Shown: positions 1-6,496, numbered from the stretch's first letter. The stretch is 6,731 bases of DNA from Candidatus Gastranaerophilales bacterium (GCA_021205645.1 JAJPXE010000161.1:1-6731), one strand, 5' to 3'. Program-made: numbers and translations. Notes: a model not told the origin generated them from the letters alone.

Positions 1-4
1 ATCC

Positions 5-9
5 AGGAG
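5..9 (+). promoter_or_regulatory. Shine-Dalgarno AGGAG deciding between two starts
   Basis: AGGAG is 3 nt before the first ATG (13) and 9 nt before the second, in-frame ATG (19). The second spacing is closer to the usual range, so translation may begin at 19. Confidence 0.6.
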
Positions 10-12
10 TGT

Positions 13-1098
13 ATGATTATGGATAATACAAATATTAATAAAGATATGGTCATCGGTTTTCCGAGAGGGATGTCCTTTTATGAACACTACCCGTTCTGGT
101 ATGGTTTTTTTAACAGTTTAGGAATAAAAGTTATTTTATCAAACAAAACAACAAAACAGACTGTATCAAAGGGGGCATCGCTTGTTGTCACGGAAACTTG
201 CCTGCCGATTAAGATTTTTGTCGGGCATGTTGTTGAACTGCTGGAAAAAGGAGTTAAGCGGATATTTGTTCCGTCCATCCAGTCGGTTGCACCGAAAATT
301 TATAACTGCTCTAAAATACGGGGGCTGCCTGATTTGATTAGAAACATTATTAAACAGGATTTTGAGCTTATTGAACCTACAATTGATAAATCTGCTAAAA
401 ATCAGGGGTTTTATCAGTTTTTAAAGGAAAGTGTTGCCGCCTTTGGTATCACCGATTTTGATATAATTCGTTCCGCATCTAAAGAGGGGTGGAAACTTTA
501 TAATAATTTCCAAACAATGATGAGAAACGGCATTGCATATAAGGATGCGTTAAAAAATGCATTGAAAGGTAAAATCATCCTTGAACGTGATGATGAAAAT
601 TATCCGATATCTATTGCACTGGTTGCACACGGTTACGATGTTTTAGACGATCAGGCTTCAATGAAAATTTTTGACAAATTAAAGAAAATGGGTGTTAAGG
701 TATACTCATCACTTCAATTAACAGATGAACAGAAGATTGAGGGATTAAACACTTTAGAGCAAAGAATGTATTGGGCGAACGAGCTTGATATGACAGGTAC
801 GGCGGGACATTATCTTAAGGTTAATAAAATTGACGGTTTGATTACTGTCAATTCTTTCGGCTGCGGACCTGATTCGTTAATGATTGATAAAATTATAAGA
901 AAGGCAAAAGAATATTCTAAGCCTATTTTATGCCTGACTATTGATGAGCATACAGGCGAGGCAGGATTTATAACAAGATTGGAAGCGTTTGTTGATATGC
1001 TTTACCGCAAAAAACGTATTATTTTGACAAATTCATCTAAATCAAAGGAACATGTTTTTGCACCTAAAACCAATATTTGTGAGAATATTTGTTCTTAA
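13..1098 (+). CDS. DUF2229/COG3580-type protein, related to 2-hydroxyacyl-CoA dehydratase activases
   Basis: The protein has 361 residues and matches my knowledge of the DUF2229 family, called 'acyl-CoA dehydratase activase-related'. The N-terminus has the family signature IGFPRGMSFYEHYPFW (residues 14-29), followed by the ETCLP-IK-GHV block with C63 (61-72), NCSKIRGLPD with C99 (98-107), SFGCGPDSL with C284 (281-289), and a closing LTIDEHTGEAGFITRLEAF stretch (308-326). The invariant-looking cysteines suggest an Fe-S cluster site, as in the HgdA/B-like and BadF-like relatives; that is inference. The true substrate of this stand-alone class is unknown. No membrane segment or signal peptide is visible, so it is probably cytoplasmic. 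An AGGAG at 5-9 lies 3 nt from the ATG at 13 but 9 nt from the in-frame ATG at 19, so the real start may be 19 (MDNTNINKD). Family partners (BadF-type activase, COG3581-type protein) would lie upstream, outside the window. It ends at a strong terminator. Confidence 0.85.
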   Translation: MIMDNTNINKDMVIGFPRGMSFYEHYPFWYGFFNSLGIKVILSNKTTKQTVSKGASLVVTETCLPIKIFVGHVVELLEKGVKRIFVPSIQSVAPKIYNCSKIRGLPDLIRNIIKQDFELIEPTIDKSAKNQGFYQFLKESVAAFGITDFDIIRSASKEGWKLYNNFQTMMRNGIAYKDALKNALKGKIILERDDENYPISIALVAHGYDVLDDQASMKIFDKLKKMGVKVYSSLQLTDEQKIEGLNTLEQRMYWANELDMTGTAGHYLKVNKIDGLITVNSFGCGPDSLMIDKIIRKAKEYSKPILCLTIDEHTGEAGFITRLEAFVDMLYRKKRIILTNSSKSKEHVFAPKTNICENICS

Positions 1099-1104
1099 AA
1101 ACAT

Positions 1105-1136
1105 AAAAAACAGAGCTTCTTTCAGCTCTGTTTTTT
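1105..1136. terminator. Bidirectional rho-independent terminator
   Basis: A perfect 7-bp stem CAGAGCT (1111-1117) / AGCTCTG (1124-1130) with a 6-nt loop is flanked by AAAAAA (1105-1110) and TTTTTT (1131-1136). It is therefore a stem plus U-tract on both strands. It lies in the 57-bp gap between two convergent genes and can end both the plus-strand DUF2229 gene and the minus-strand 113-residue gene. Confidence 0.9.
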
Positions 1137-1155
1137 ATTTAAAAATGATTTTACA

Positions 1156-1497
1156 TTATTTTTCGCCGTATTTGTTTTTAATAAGGTTATTAGCTATGTT
1201 GCCGATAATACCGCCGGAATTAACTTTCGTAATATCATCATCAGTATACTGCGGGAGATAGCCTTGAGCGACTGTTTTTGCCGCTTTAACAAATGCTACA
1301 AATTTTGCTCCGGATAAAGTCGGCAGCTCAGGTTTGTAGGTGTTTACAGCAGCTTTCATTCCTTGAACAATTTTTTCTTTGTTTACTCTTTTTATGCCTC
1401 TGTCATCTACATCTGTTCTATATTCCGAACCGTCACCTACTGTTAACGGTAATGCTTCTTCCATTGTAATTACTTCTTCTTTTGTTGCCGTTGTCAT
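1156..1497 (-). CDS. Hypothetical protein, 113 residues
   Basis: I do not recognise this family. It is a small soluble protein without a signal peptide or membrane segment. The N-terminus is acidic (KEEVITMEEALPL). The middle is charged and mixed (RTDVDDRGIKRVNKEKIVQGMKAAV, about 27-51). Two probable helices follow (43-53, 63-78), then a YTDDD motif (84-88) and a glycine/asparagine-rich end (SGGIIGNIANNLIKNKYGEK). It contains no cysteine or obvious catalytic motif. The start is well supported: GGAG (1507-1504) lies 6 nt before the ATG. A later in-frame Met (residue 12) has no such site. It follows gatD on the same strand after 104 bp and has a proper terminator downstream, so it is probably a real gene, either the end of the gatD transcript or its own unit. 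No function can be inferred. Confidence 0.75.
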   Translation of the reverse strand: MTTATKEEVITMEEALPLTVGDGSEYRTDVDDRGIKRVNKEKIVQGMKAAVNTYKPELPTLSGAKFVAFVKAAKTVAQGYLPQYTDDDITKVNSGGIIGNIANNLIKNKYGEK

Positions 1498-1528
1498 ATT
1501 ATTCTCCGTATCCTAATTATCTCCTATG

Positions 1529-1557
1529 TATATATAAAGTATATCCGGATAAATTAA
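1529..1557 (-). promoter_or_regulatory. Possible weak promoter for the 113-residue gene
   Basis: On the minus strand TTAATT (1557-1552) and TATATA (1534-1529) are separated by 17 nt. Both match the sigma70 consensus only partly. The spacer holds the perfect 10-bp palindrome TATCCGGATA (1542-1551), which could be an operator. The 104-bp gap 1498-1601 shows no GC-rich terminator for gatD, so readthrough from gatD is also possible. Confidence 0.3.
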
Positions 1558-1601
1558 TTGCTTTTTTGCTTTTGTATGGTTAATATTTCGTAATAAAAAT
1601 T

Positions 1602-2333
1602 TTAATATGTCTTATTCAGTACAAAATCGTGTGCTTTAAGCTCAATGGTATCATCCAGCGGGGATAGGGTAATATCGTCATTGTAACGCTTTTTAAGAGC
1701 AAGTTTGATTAAATAATCGGCAAAATGCGGATTTTTAGGAAGGAATGAGCCGTGAAGATATGTTCCGAATGCGTTGCGTGAGCGTGCACCTTCTGTTCTG
1801 TCCTGACCGTTATTTCCGTTTCCAACTATTATTGATGCCATCGGAGTTGTATCACCGTTTAAATAAGTTAATCCGCTGTGGTTTTCAAATCCGACAATGG
1901 TTTCCGGGTGAAGATAATCAATTTTTGCGCTGACATTTCCGATAAATCGCATAGAACCGGCAATTGTGCAGGCATCTAATATGCCAATACCCTCAAGACG
2001 TTCAGCATCGTGCGGTTGATAATATTGACCCATTAACTGATAACCGCCGCAGATGCCTAAAAACACGGCATCGTTATTGTATTCGTCGATTAAAACAGAT
2101 TTATTTTTTTGCATTTCTACGGATACTTCAACCTGTTGTCTGTCCTGACCGCCGCCAATAAAATATATGTCCGTTCCAGGGGTGATTTTATCGCCGATAT
2201 TTATCTGTTCGATTTCAAGGTCAATGTCCCGCCATTCACAACGTTTTTTAAAAACTTTCACATTACCGATATCACCGTATATATTCAAAAATAACGGATA
2301 TAAATGTACTAATTTTAGTTTTAATTTTGACAT
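1602..2333 (-). CDS. gatD: Lipid II isoglutaminyl synthase, glutaminase subunit GatD
   Basis: This is a 243-residue class I (triad) glutamine amidotransferase of the CobB/CobQ-like type. GatD hydrolyses glutamine and passes ammonia to the Mur-ligase-like MurT, which amidates the alpha-carboxyl of D-Glu in the lipid II stem peptide. Visible evidence: the opening LKLVHLYPLFLNIYGDIGNV typical of GatD, the oxyanion region YFIGGGQDRQQ (57-67), the nucleophile elbow FLGICGGYQLMGQ with C95 (91-103), GFENHSG (148-154), and the catalytic-histidine block GTYLHGSFLPKNP with H194 (190-202). The length equals that of known GatD proteins. AGAGG (the G of the upstream TAG stop plus the next bases) lies 6 nt before the ATG. 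It follows the membrane-protein gene after 9 nt, which suggests translational coupling. MurT, normally encoded next to it, is on neither side here. Cobyric acid synthase is excluded by the short length and lack of an ATPase domain. Confidence 0.93.
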   Translation of the reverse strand: MSKLKLKLVHLYPLFLNIYGDIGNVKVFKKRCEWRDIDLEIEQINIGDKITPGTDIYFIGGGQDRQQVEVSVEMQKNKSVLIDEYNNDAVFLGICGGYQLMGQYYQPHDAERLEGIGILDACTIAGSMRFIGNVSAKIDYLHPETIVGFENHSGLTYLNGDTTPMASIIVGNGNNGQDRTEGARSRNAFGTYLHGSFLPKNPHFADYLIKLALKKRYNDDITLSPLDDTIELKAHDFVLNKTY

Positions 2334-2342
2334 GGCGTGCCT

Positions 2343-2963
2343 CTATGGATTGTTTTTTGCATCCTTGATATTTTTAAAGAATTCCGTTGCTATTATCTCG
2401 GAATAATGGTCTTTATCATTTATGGAAACTATTAACTTTTGATTTTCCGCATCACTATCAACAACGGATACAATTCCGCTTATGTTTGATTTAGGAAAGT
2501 TTGATACTTTTGCATTGAATTTAACGTATGGAACACGCTGTCCATACGCATTCATGTAACCTTTCTCCGTGATTACCATATTCTCAATTGATGTAGAATT
2601 ATGTTTGAATTTTTTTGATAATTCTTCAAGTTTTAGTTTTACCCCATCGCCTTTAATATCTTCTTCGCTGAGAAGTGATTTTTTACCCGAATCAACTATT
2701 ATCATTCTTTGACCGGAATTTGAATGTTGTGCCACAACAGTTTTATAGCCCATAACTTTAACAGCGGAGCCGATATTATATTCGGGATTAACCGATGAAA
2801 AATCGCCAACTTCTGCTTCTATTTTTGTTTTATCAGTAGAAAACATATCTGTTATATTTTCAGTTATTTTATCAAAAGCATGCTGCTGCCAGAGTGTTGT
2901 TATACCGACACATGCCAGAACTATTACAATTGCGTTAAAAACATTTTTAAAAAATCTAAACAA
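2343..2963 (-). CDS. Hypothetical single-pass membrane protein, TTG start
   Basis: A 206-residue protein I do not recognise. One N-terminal hydrophobic helix (about 9-24, NAIVIVLACVGITTLW) preceded by basic residues acts as a signal anchor. The remaining 180 or so residues are charged and probably outside the cytoplasmic membrane. They alternate beta-like strands (MGYKTVVAQH, QRMIIVDSG, SGIVSVVDS, QKLIVSIN) with a helix near 107-120 and end in a helix (186-200, HYSEIIATEFFKNIK). This is loosely reminiscent of PsbP/Mog1-like lipoprotein folds, a weak guess. The start is TTG: a stop codon lies directly upstream in frame, AGG lies 8 nt before TTG, and the first internal Met (40) would remove the membrane helix. 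It is the promoter-proximal gene of the gatD operon and divergent from mutS. A role in the cell envelope alongside GatD is inferred from context only. Confidence 0.8.
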   Translation of the reverse strand: MFRFFKNVFNAIVIVLACVGITTLWQQHAFDKITENITDMFSTDKTKIEAEVGDFSSVNPEYNIGSAVKVMGYKTVVAQHSNSGQRMIIVDSGKKSLLSEEDIKGDGVKLKLEELSKKFKHNSTSIENMVITEKGYMNAYGQRVPYVKFNAKVSNFPKSNISGIVSVVDSDAENQKLIVSINDKDHYSEIIATEFFKNIKDAKNNP

Positions 2964-2967
2964 TTAT

Positions 2968-2996
2968 TTTACCTGTGCTTATTCTTATTATACAAT
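2968..2996 (+). promoter_or_regulatory. Promoter of mutS, leaderless geometry
   Basis: TTTACC (2968-2973), 17 nt, then TACAAT (2991-2996), with four and five consensus matches. Only 7 nt separate the -10 from the ATG, so initiation would fall on or next to the start codon. No Shine-Dalgarno is visible before the ATG. Confidence 0.5.
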
Positions 2997-3023
2997 TATA
3001 GTCATGGCAAAGACGGAAATCAA
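2995..3023 (-). promoter_or_regulatory. Promoter of the membrane protein-gatD operon
   Basis: On the minus strand TTGATT (3023-3018), a 17-nt spacer and a perfect TATAAT (3000-2995) form a good sigma70-type promoter. Transcription would begin near 2988, giving a leader of about 25 nt that contains AGG 8 nt before the TTG start. The -35 box lies inside the first codons of mutS, and the -10 box overlaps the mutS -10 by two bases. Confidence 0.6.
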
Positions 3024-5577
3024 TAATATTAATAGTTTAGATGTTGACCTTGAGCATGTTTCAAAAGGTATAAGACAATTTTTGGAGATAAAGAGAGAAA
3101 ATCCAAATACCTTGTTATTGTTCAGGATGGGTGATTTTTATGAAACATTTTTTGAAGATGCTCTAACCCTGTCAAAGGAGTTGGAATTGACATTGACAGG
3201 ACGAGATGCGGGTGATATCGGGCGTATTCCGCTTGCAGGTATTCCGGCAAAAGCTATTGAAAATTATATGAAAAAACTTATCGACAGAGGAATTAAGGTC
3301 ACAGTTTGTGAGCAGTTAGAAGACCCTAAACTTGTTAAAGGCGGTGACGTTGTTAAGAGGGGTGTTGTTAGAATTGTTACTCCGGGAACCATTATCGAAA
3401 ATAATTATCTGGAACAGTCTTCTAATAATTATATTTGTTCAATTTTTGAAGAAAAAGGTATACTTGGCTTTGCATATTCTGATATTAGCACCGGAGAATT
3501 CAAAGTTACTCAGGCACCGCTGAATATGATATTATCCGAACTTGCCAGAATTAAACCTGTTGAAATAATAGGTCCGTCAGTTGTACAAAAAGTGCTTCCG
3601 TTCCAGATTGTGCCGGAAGAAAAACTTGATTTGCCTGATGAAATAACATCGTTATATACGTGCTCAAAAGTTCCTTCAAGAGTATTTTCTGAAAGCAGTA
3701 CAGAAAGCAATTTGAAACATGTTTTTAATATACAAACATTAGATGTTTTGGGATATAAAGATTGCAAATCCGGATATCGTGCAGCTTCGGCGCTTATTGC
3801 TTATATGTGGGAAAATTTAAAGGATGTGTTTCCTAAAATTGATAAGATTGAACATTATGAACTGTCCGAATATGTTTTGATGGATACATCCACAAGAAAG
3901 AATTTAGAGCTTGTAGAAACAATCAGAGATAAGAATAAATACGGTTCTTTATACTGGGCAATAGACAGAACCCATACTAATATGGGGGCAAGACTGCTTA
4001 AAACATGGCTTTGCCAGCCGTTAAAAAAGATTACGGAAATTGAGCACAGACAAAATGCGGTCGAAGTGTTAACGAAAAACAATTCTATACGTCAAAAACT
4101 TATTGAGCTGCTTGATGGTGTTTATGATATTCAGCGGATTTCGACGAGAATTTGTTCATCATCAATTATGCCGAAAGATTTTATAAGCCTCAGAAATTCT
4201 ATTTCATTATTACCTGATATAGCAGAGCTGCTCACATCGTGCGGCTTAGATATATTTGAGCCGATATCATCAAAGCTGCCGGATCTGGTCAATTTTGCAT
4301 CGCTTATTTATAAAACAATCAATGATGATCCGCCAAATGTTATAAAAGAAGGCGGAATTATCAAAGAAGGTGTTAATGAAACTCTTGACACACTTAGAGA
4401 TATAAAGGATAACAGAGAAAGTTGGTTGAGCGAATTTGAAGAACATGAAAAAGAAAAAACGGGCATAAAAAGTTTAAAAATCGGTTATAATAGATTTTTT
4501 GGCTATTATATTGAAGTAACAAATTCGTTTATCAATCTTGTCCCTTCAAATTACATCCGCCGTCAGACTCTTGCAGGTGCGGAAAGGTTTATCACCGAGG
4601 AGCTAAAAAATTATGAGGATGAGGCAATATCATCTCAGAGCAAAGTTATTGAGCTTGAGTATCAGATATATACAAATTTCAAATCATACTCAAATGAGTT
4701 TGTGCCATTGATAAGAGAGGCTGCGAACCTCATTGCACAACTGGACGTGTTAGTATCTTTTGCATCTATGGCACTTGAGTCAAACTATGTCAAACCTGAA
4801 CTTACAGAGGGTTCGGAATTTATAGTCAAAAACGGCAGGCATCCTGTGCTTGAAAAAATCCTCCCGCTTGGGACATATGTTCCGAATGATTTGGAGTTAT
4901 CTGACAGCTCCGGTGAAGATATAACAAGATTTATGATTTTGACAGGACCTAATATGGCAGGTAAATCCACATATATGCGTCAGAACGCATTGATTGCACT
5001 GCTTGCACAAATCGGTTCTTTTGTTCCTGCCGATTATGTAAAAATAGGGGTTGCGGACAAAATATTTACACGTGTCGGGGCAAGTGATGATTTATCACTC
5101 GGACAATCAACATTTATGGTTGAGATGATTGAAACAGCTTATATTCTGAACAATGCAACCGCTAACAGTATTATTTTGATTGATGAAATAGGCAGGGGTA
5201 CGAGTACATATGACGGGGTTGCTATTGCATGGGCGGTTGCGGAACATATCGTTACTAATATTAATGCACGCTGTATTTTTGCAACCCACTATCACGAACT
5301 GAACGTTATGAGCAAATCCTATCCGCAGATTAAAAACTACAGAATAACAATATCTGATACCGACGGCAAGATAGAATTTTTAAGAAAAATCGTTCAAGGC
5401 AGCACTAATAAGAGCTACGGAACACATGTTGCACAGATGGCAGGACTGCCGATTAAGGTCGTAAAACGCTCACAAGAGTTAATGCTAAAACTCCAGAAAG
5501 ATTTCTCAAAAGATTTGTCGACAAGAAAGAAAACACTTTCTGACAGTACCCCGCAATTGTCATTGTTTGAATGTTAA
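3004..5577 (+). CDS. mutS: DNA mismatch repair protein MutS
   Basis: An 857-residue protein, full length for MutS1 (E. coli 853). MutS binds mismatches and small loops as a dimer and, with ATP, recruits MutL. Domain I carries the mismatch-reading Phe-x-Glu motif (F45-Y46-E47 in FRMGDFYETFFEDA). The connector and lever/core domains follow, with GSLYWAIDRTHTNMG (314-328) and the clamp region (about 420-560). The ATPase domain has Walker A TGPNMAGKST (647-656, K654), signature DDLSLGQSTFMVEM (695-708), Walker B IILIDE (723-728, D727/E728) and the H-loop FATHYHEL (H762). The C-terminus ends QLSLF (851-855), a beta-clamp binding motif. Nothing is missing. The N-terminus is about ten residues longer than in many MutS. 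The ATG at 3004 is the only plausible start: no upstream in-frame start and no better internal one. mutL is not adjacent. The stop overlaps the convergent crcB stop by 4 nt. Confidence 0.99.
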   Translation: MAKTEINNINSLDVDLEHVSKGIRQFLEIKRENPNTLLLFRMGDFYETFFEDALTLSKELELTLTGRDAGDIGRIPLAGIPAKAIENYMKKLIDRGIKVTVCEQLEDPKLVKGGDVVKRGVVRIVTPGTIIENNYLEQSSNNYICSIFEEKGILGFAYSDISTGEFKVTQAPLNMILSELARIKPVEIIGPSVVQKVLPFQIVPEEKLDLPDEITSLYTCSKVPSRVFSESSTESNLKHVFNIQTLDVLGYKDCKSGYRAASALIAYMWENLKDVFPKIDKIEHYELSEYVLMDTSTRKNLELVETIRDKNKYGSLYWAIDRTHTNMGARLLKTWLCQPLKKITEIEHRQNAVEVLTKNNSIRQKLIELLDGVYDIQRISTRICSSSIMPKDFISLRNSISLLPDIAELLTSCGLDIFEPISSKLPDLVNFASLIYKTINDDPPNVIKEGGIIKEGVNETLDTLRDIKDNRESWLSEFEEHEKEKTGIKSLKIGYNRFFGYYIEVTNSFINLVPSNYIRRQTLAGAERFITEELKNYEDEAISSQSKVIELEYQIYTNFKSYSNEFVPLIREAANLIAQLDVLVSFASMALESNYVKPELTEGSEFIVKNGRHPVLEKILPLGTYVPNDLELSDSSGEDITRFMILTGPNMAGKSTYMRQNALIALLAQIGSFVPADYVKIGVADKIFTRVGASDDLSLGQSTFMVEMIETAYILNNATANSIILIDEIGRGTSTYDGVAIAWAVAEHIVTNINARCIFATHYHELNVMSKSYPQIKNYRITISDTDGKIEFLRKIVQGSTNKSYGTHVAQMAGLPIKVVKRSQELMLKLQKDFSKDLSTRKKTLSDSTPQLSLFEC

Positions 5578-5939
5578 ATCATTTTTCCTGCAAATAATCC
5601 CGCAAGTACCGCTGTTACTCCGCAAATACAGCTGTACGTGACGTATTTTAAAAAATCTATATACTTTTCGTGTGCTATCAGGTCGATATTTTCATATTCA
5701 AATGTCGAAAATGTTGTGTAACTTCCGATTATGCCCGTAATCATAAATATTGCAGCGGCAGAGTGTTCTTCTCCGTAAAAATATGATAAACAAACCCCGA
5801 GTATAAAGCAGCCCGTTAGATTGACAATAAATGTTGCGTAGTGTTTAAGTAAAAATACTTTTTTAAATAAACCGGTAATGATATATCTTAAAACAGCACC
5901 GATACCGCCGCCAAGCATTATTAATAACAGATTTCCCAT
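5574..5939 (-). CDS. crcB: Fluoride channel subunit CrcB/Fluc (second of the pair)
   Basis: A 121-residue, four-helix membrane protein of the CrcB/Fluc family, which exports toxic fluoride as a dual-topology dimer. Visible motifs: GGGIGAVLRY (10-19) at the end of the first helix, the pore asparagine region FIVNLTGCFILG (37-48, N40), and the broken third helix GIIGSYTTFSTFE (69-81) with the pore phenylalanines F77 and F80 and the TT pair near the central sodium site. The fourth helix covers about 98-119. Helices are at about 3-23, 34-54, 63-81 and 98-119. The start shares one base with the upstream crcB stop (TGATG), and AGGAG lies 11 nt before it, so translation is likely coupled. Having two unlike copies side by side is the arrangement of heterodimeric Fluc channels. 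The 3' end overlaps the mutS stop by 4 nt; no terminator separates them. Confidence 0.95.
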   Translation of the reverse strand: MGNLLLIMLGGGIGAVLRYIITGLFKKVFLLKHYATFIVNLTGCFILGVCLSYFYGEEHSAAAIFMITGIIGSYTTFSTFEYENIDLIAHEKYIDFLKYVTYSCICGVTAVLAGLFAGKMI

Positions 5940-6361
5940 CAGGTTGTTTTCTCCTCTTTCAGTTTATAATGTTTCTGTTTTATTATCGTGCTTAACATGT
6001 AAAATCCGCAGTTTATACCCCATGATACAAAGATTAAGCCTAATATAATGCTAAAGAATATATTTAGAATCCCAATCATATAATGATGGTTAAGGAATAA
6101 AACCAAAATATCATAGCAAAAAGCACTGAAAGTTGTCAGAGCTCCTGCAAGTCCGATTGTAAAGAATTTTTTTAGTTCAGGATTTATAAAATGGTTTCTT
6201 TTGATTGCAAGGTACGAAACGAAACCAATAATAAAACAGCCGGTAAGGTTTACAACAAAAGTTCCTGCAATGTTATAAGGATATCCGTGAAATATTATTG
6301 ATATTATGTACCTGAGCAGAGTGCCGGCGGCACCGCCTAAAAATACTAAAGCTATTCCCAT
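5939..6361 (-). CDS. crcB: Fluoride channel subunit CrcB/Fluc (first of the pair)
   Basis: A 140-residue CrcB/Fluc protein, first in a two-gene operon. Motifs: LGGAAGTLLRYI (8-19), FVVNLTGCFIIG (35-46, N38), and GLAGALTTFSAFCYD (70-84) with F78 and F81 of the pore box. Helices are at about 3-24, 32-53, 67-91 and 94-120. It differs from the downstream copy in having SAFCYD where that one has STFEYE, a longer third helix, and a basic cytoplasmic tail (QKHYKLKEEKTT). These differences suit the two inverted halves of a heterodimer; that is inference. The ATG at 6361 has no Shine-Dalgarno but sits 7 nt after a strong -10 box, so the mRNA may be leaderless. There is no space for a crcB fluoride riboswitch. 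Confidence 0.95.
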   Translation of the reverse strand: MGIALVFLGGAAGTLLRYIISIIFHGYPYNIAGTFVVNLTGCFIIGFVSYLAIKRNHFINPELKKFFTIGLAGALTTFSAFCYDILVLFLNHHYMIGILNIFFSIILGLIFVSWGINCGFYMLSTIIKQKHYKLKEEKTT

Positions 6362-6368
6362 AGCAGAT

Positions 6369-6397
6369 ATTATATCATAATTTTTGATAAATATTAA
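6369..6397 (-). promoter_or_regulatory. crcB operon promoter, extended -10, leaderless geometry
   Basis: On the minus strand TTAATA (6397-6392), 17 nt, and TATAAT (6374-6369) preceded by TGA (extended -10 TGnTATAAT). The -10 ends 7 nt before the ATG at 6361. Transcription would therefore start at about 6362-6361. Confidence 0.6.
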
Positions 6398-6450
6398 ACC
6401 GTTTGGAACTAAAAAATCTGTTTATTATAAAGATACGAGGGCTGAAGCGG

Positions 6451-6467
6451 GTGCTGCAGTGCAGCAC
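6451..6467. repeat. Perfect inverted repeat, 8-bp arms
   Basis: GTGCTGCA (6451-6458) and TGCAGCAC (6460-6467) around one central G. The almost absent loop makes it a near-continuous palindrome, more like a protein site or cruciform than an RNA hairpin. No T-tract follows on either strand. Confidence 0.8.
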
Positions 6468-6496
6468 AGTCGCCGCAGGTGAGGGGGATGATTAAC

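Noticed and set aside
1052..1261. 69-codon open frame on the plus strand
   Set aside because: It crosses the end of the DUF2229 gene, the terminator hairpin and the antisense of the 113-residue gene; it has no independent support.
1560..1601. Terminator after gatD
   Set aside because: Only A/T-rich sequence with an AAAATTTT self-complement is present; no stable stem followed by a T-tract was found.
1602..2333. Cobyric acid synthase or cobyrinate a,c-diamide synthase
   Set aside because: Those proteins are roughly twice as long and carry an N-terminal ATP-binding domain; the YLHG-FLPKNP and FENHSG blocks and the 243-residue length fit GatD.
2343..2846. Start of the membrane protein at internal Met 40
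   Set aside because: It would discard the only hydrophobic helix and abandon the promoter, AGG and TTG arrangement upstream.
6362..6430. Fluoride riboswitch upstream of crcB
   Set aside because: A strong -10 box lies 7 nt before the ATG, leaving no transcribed leader; the hairpins further right are upstream of the promoter.
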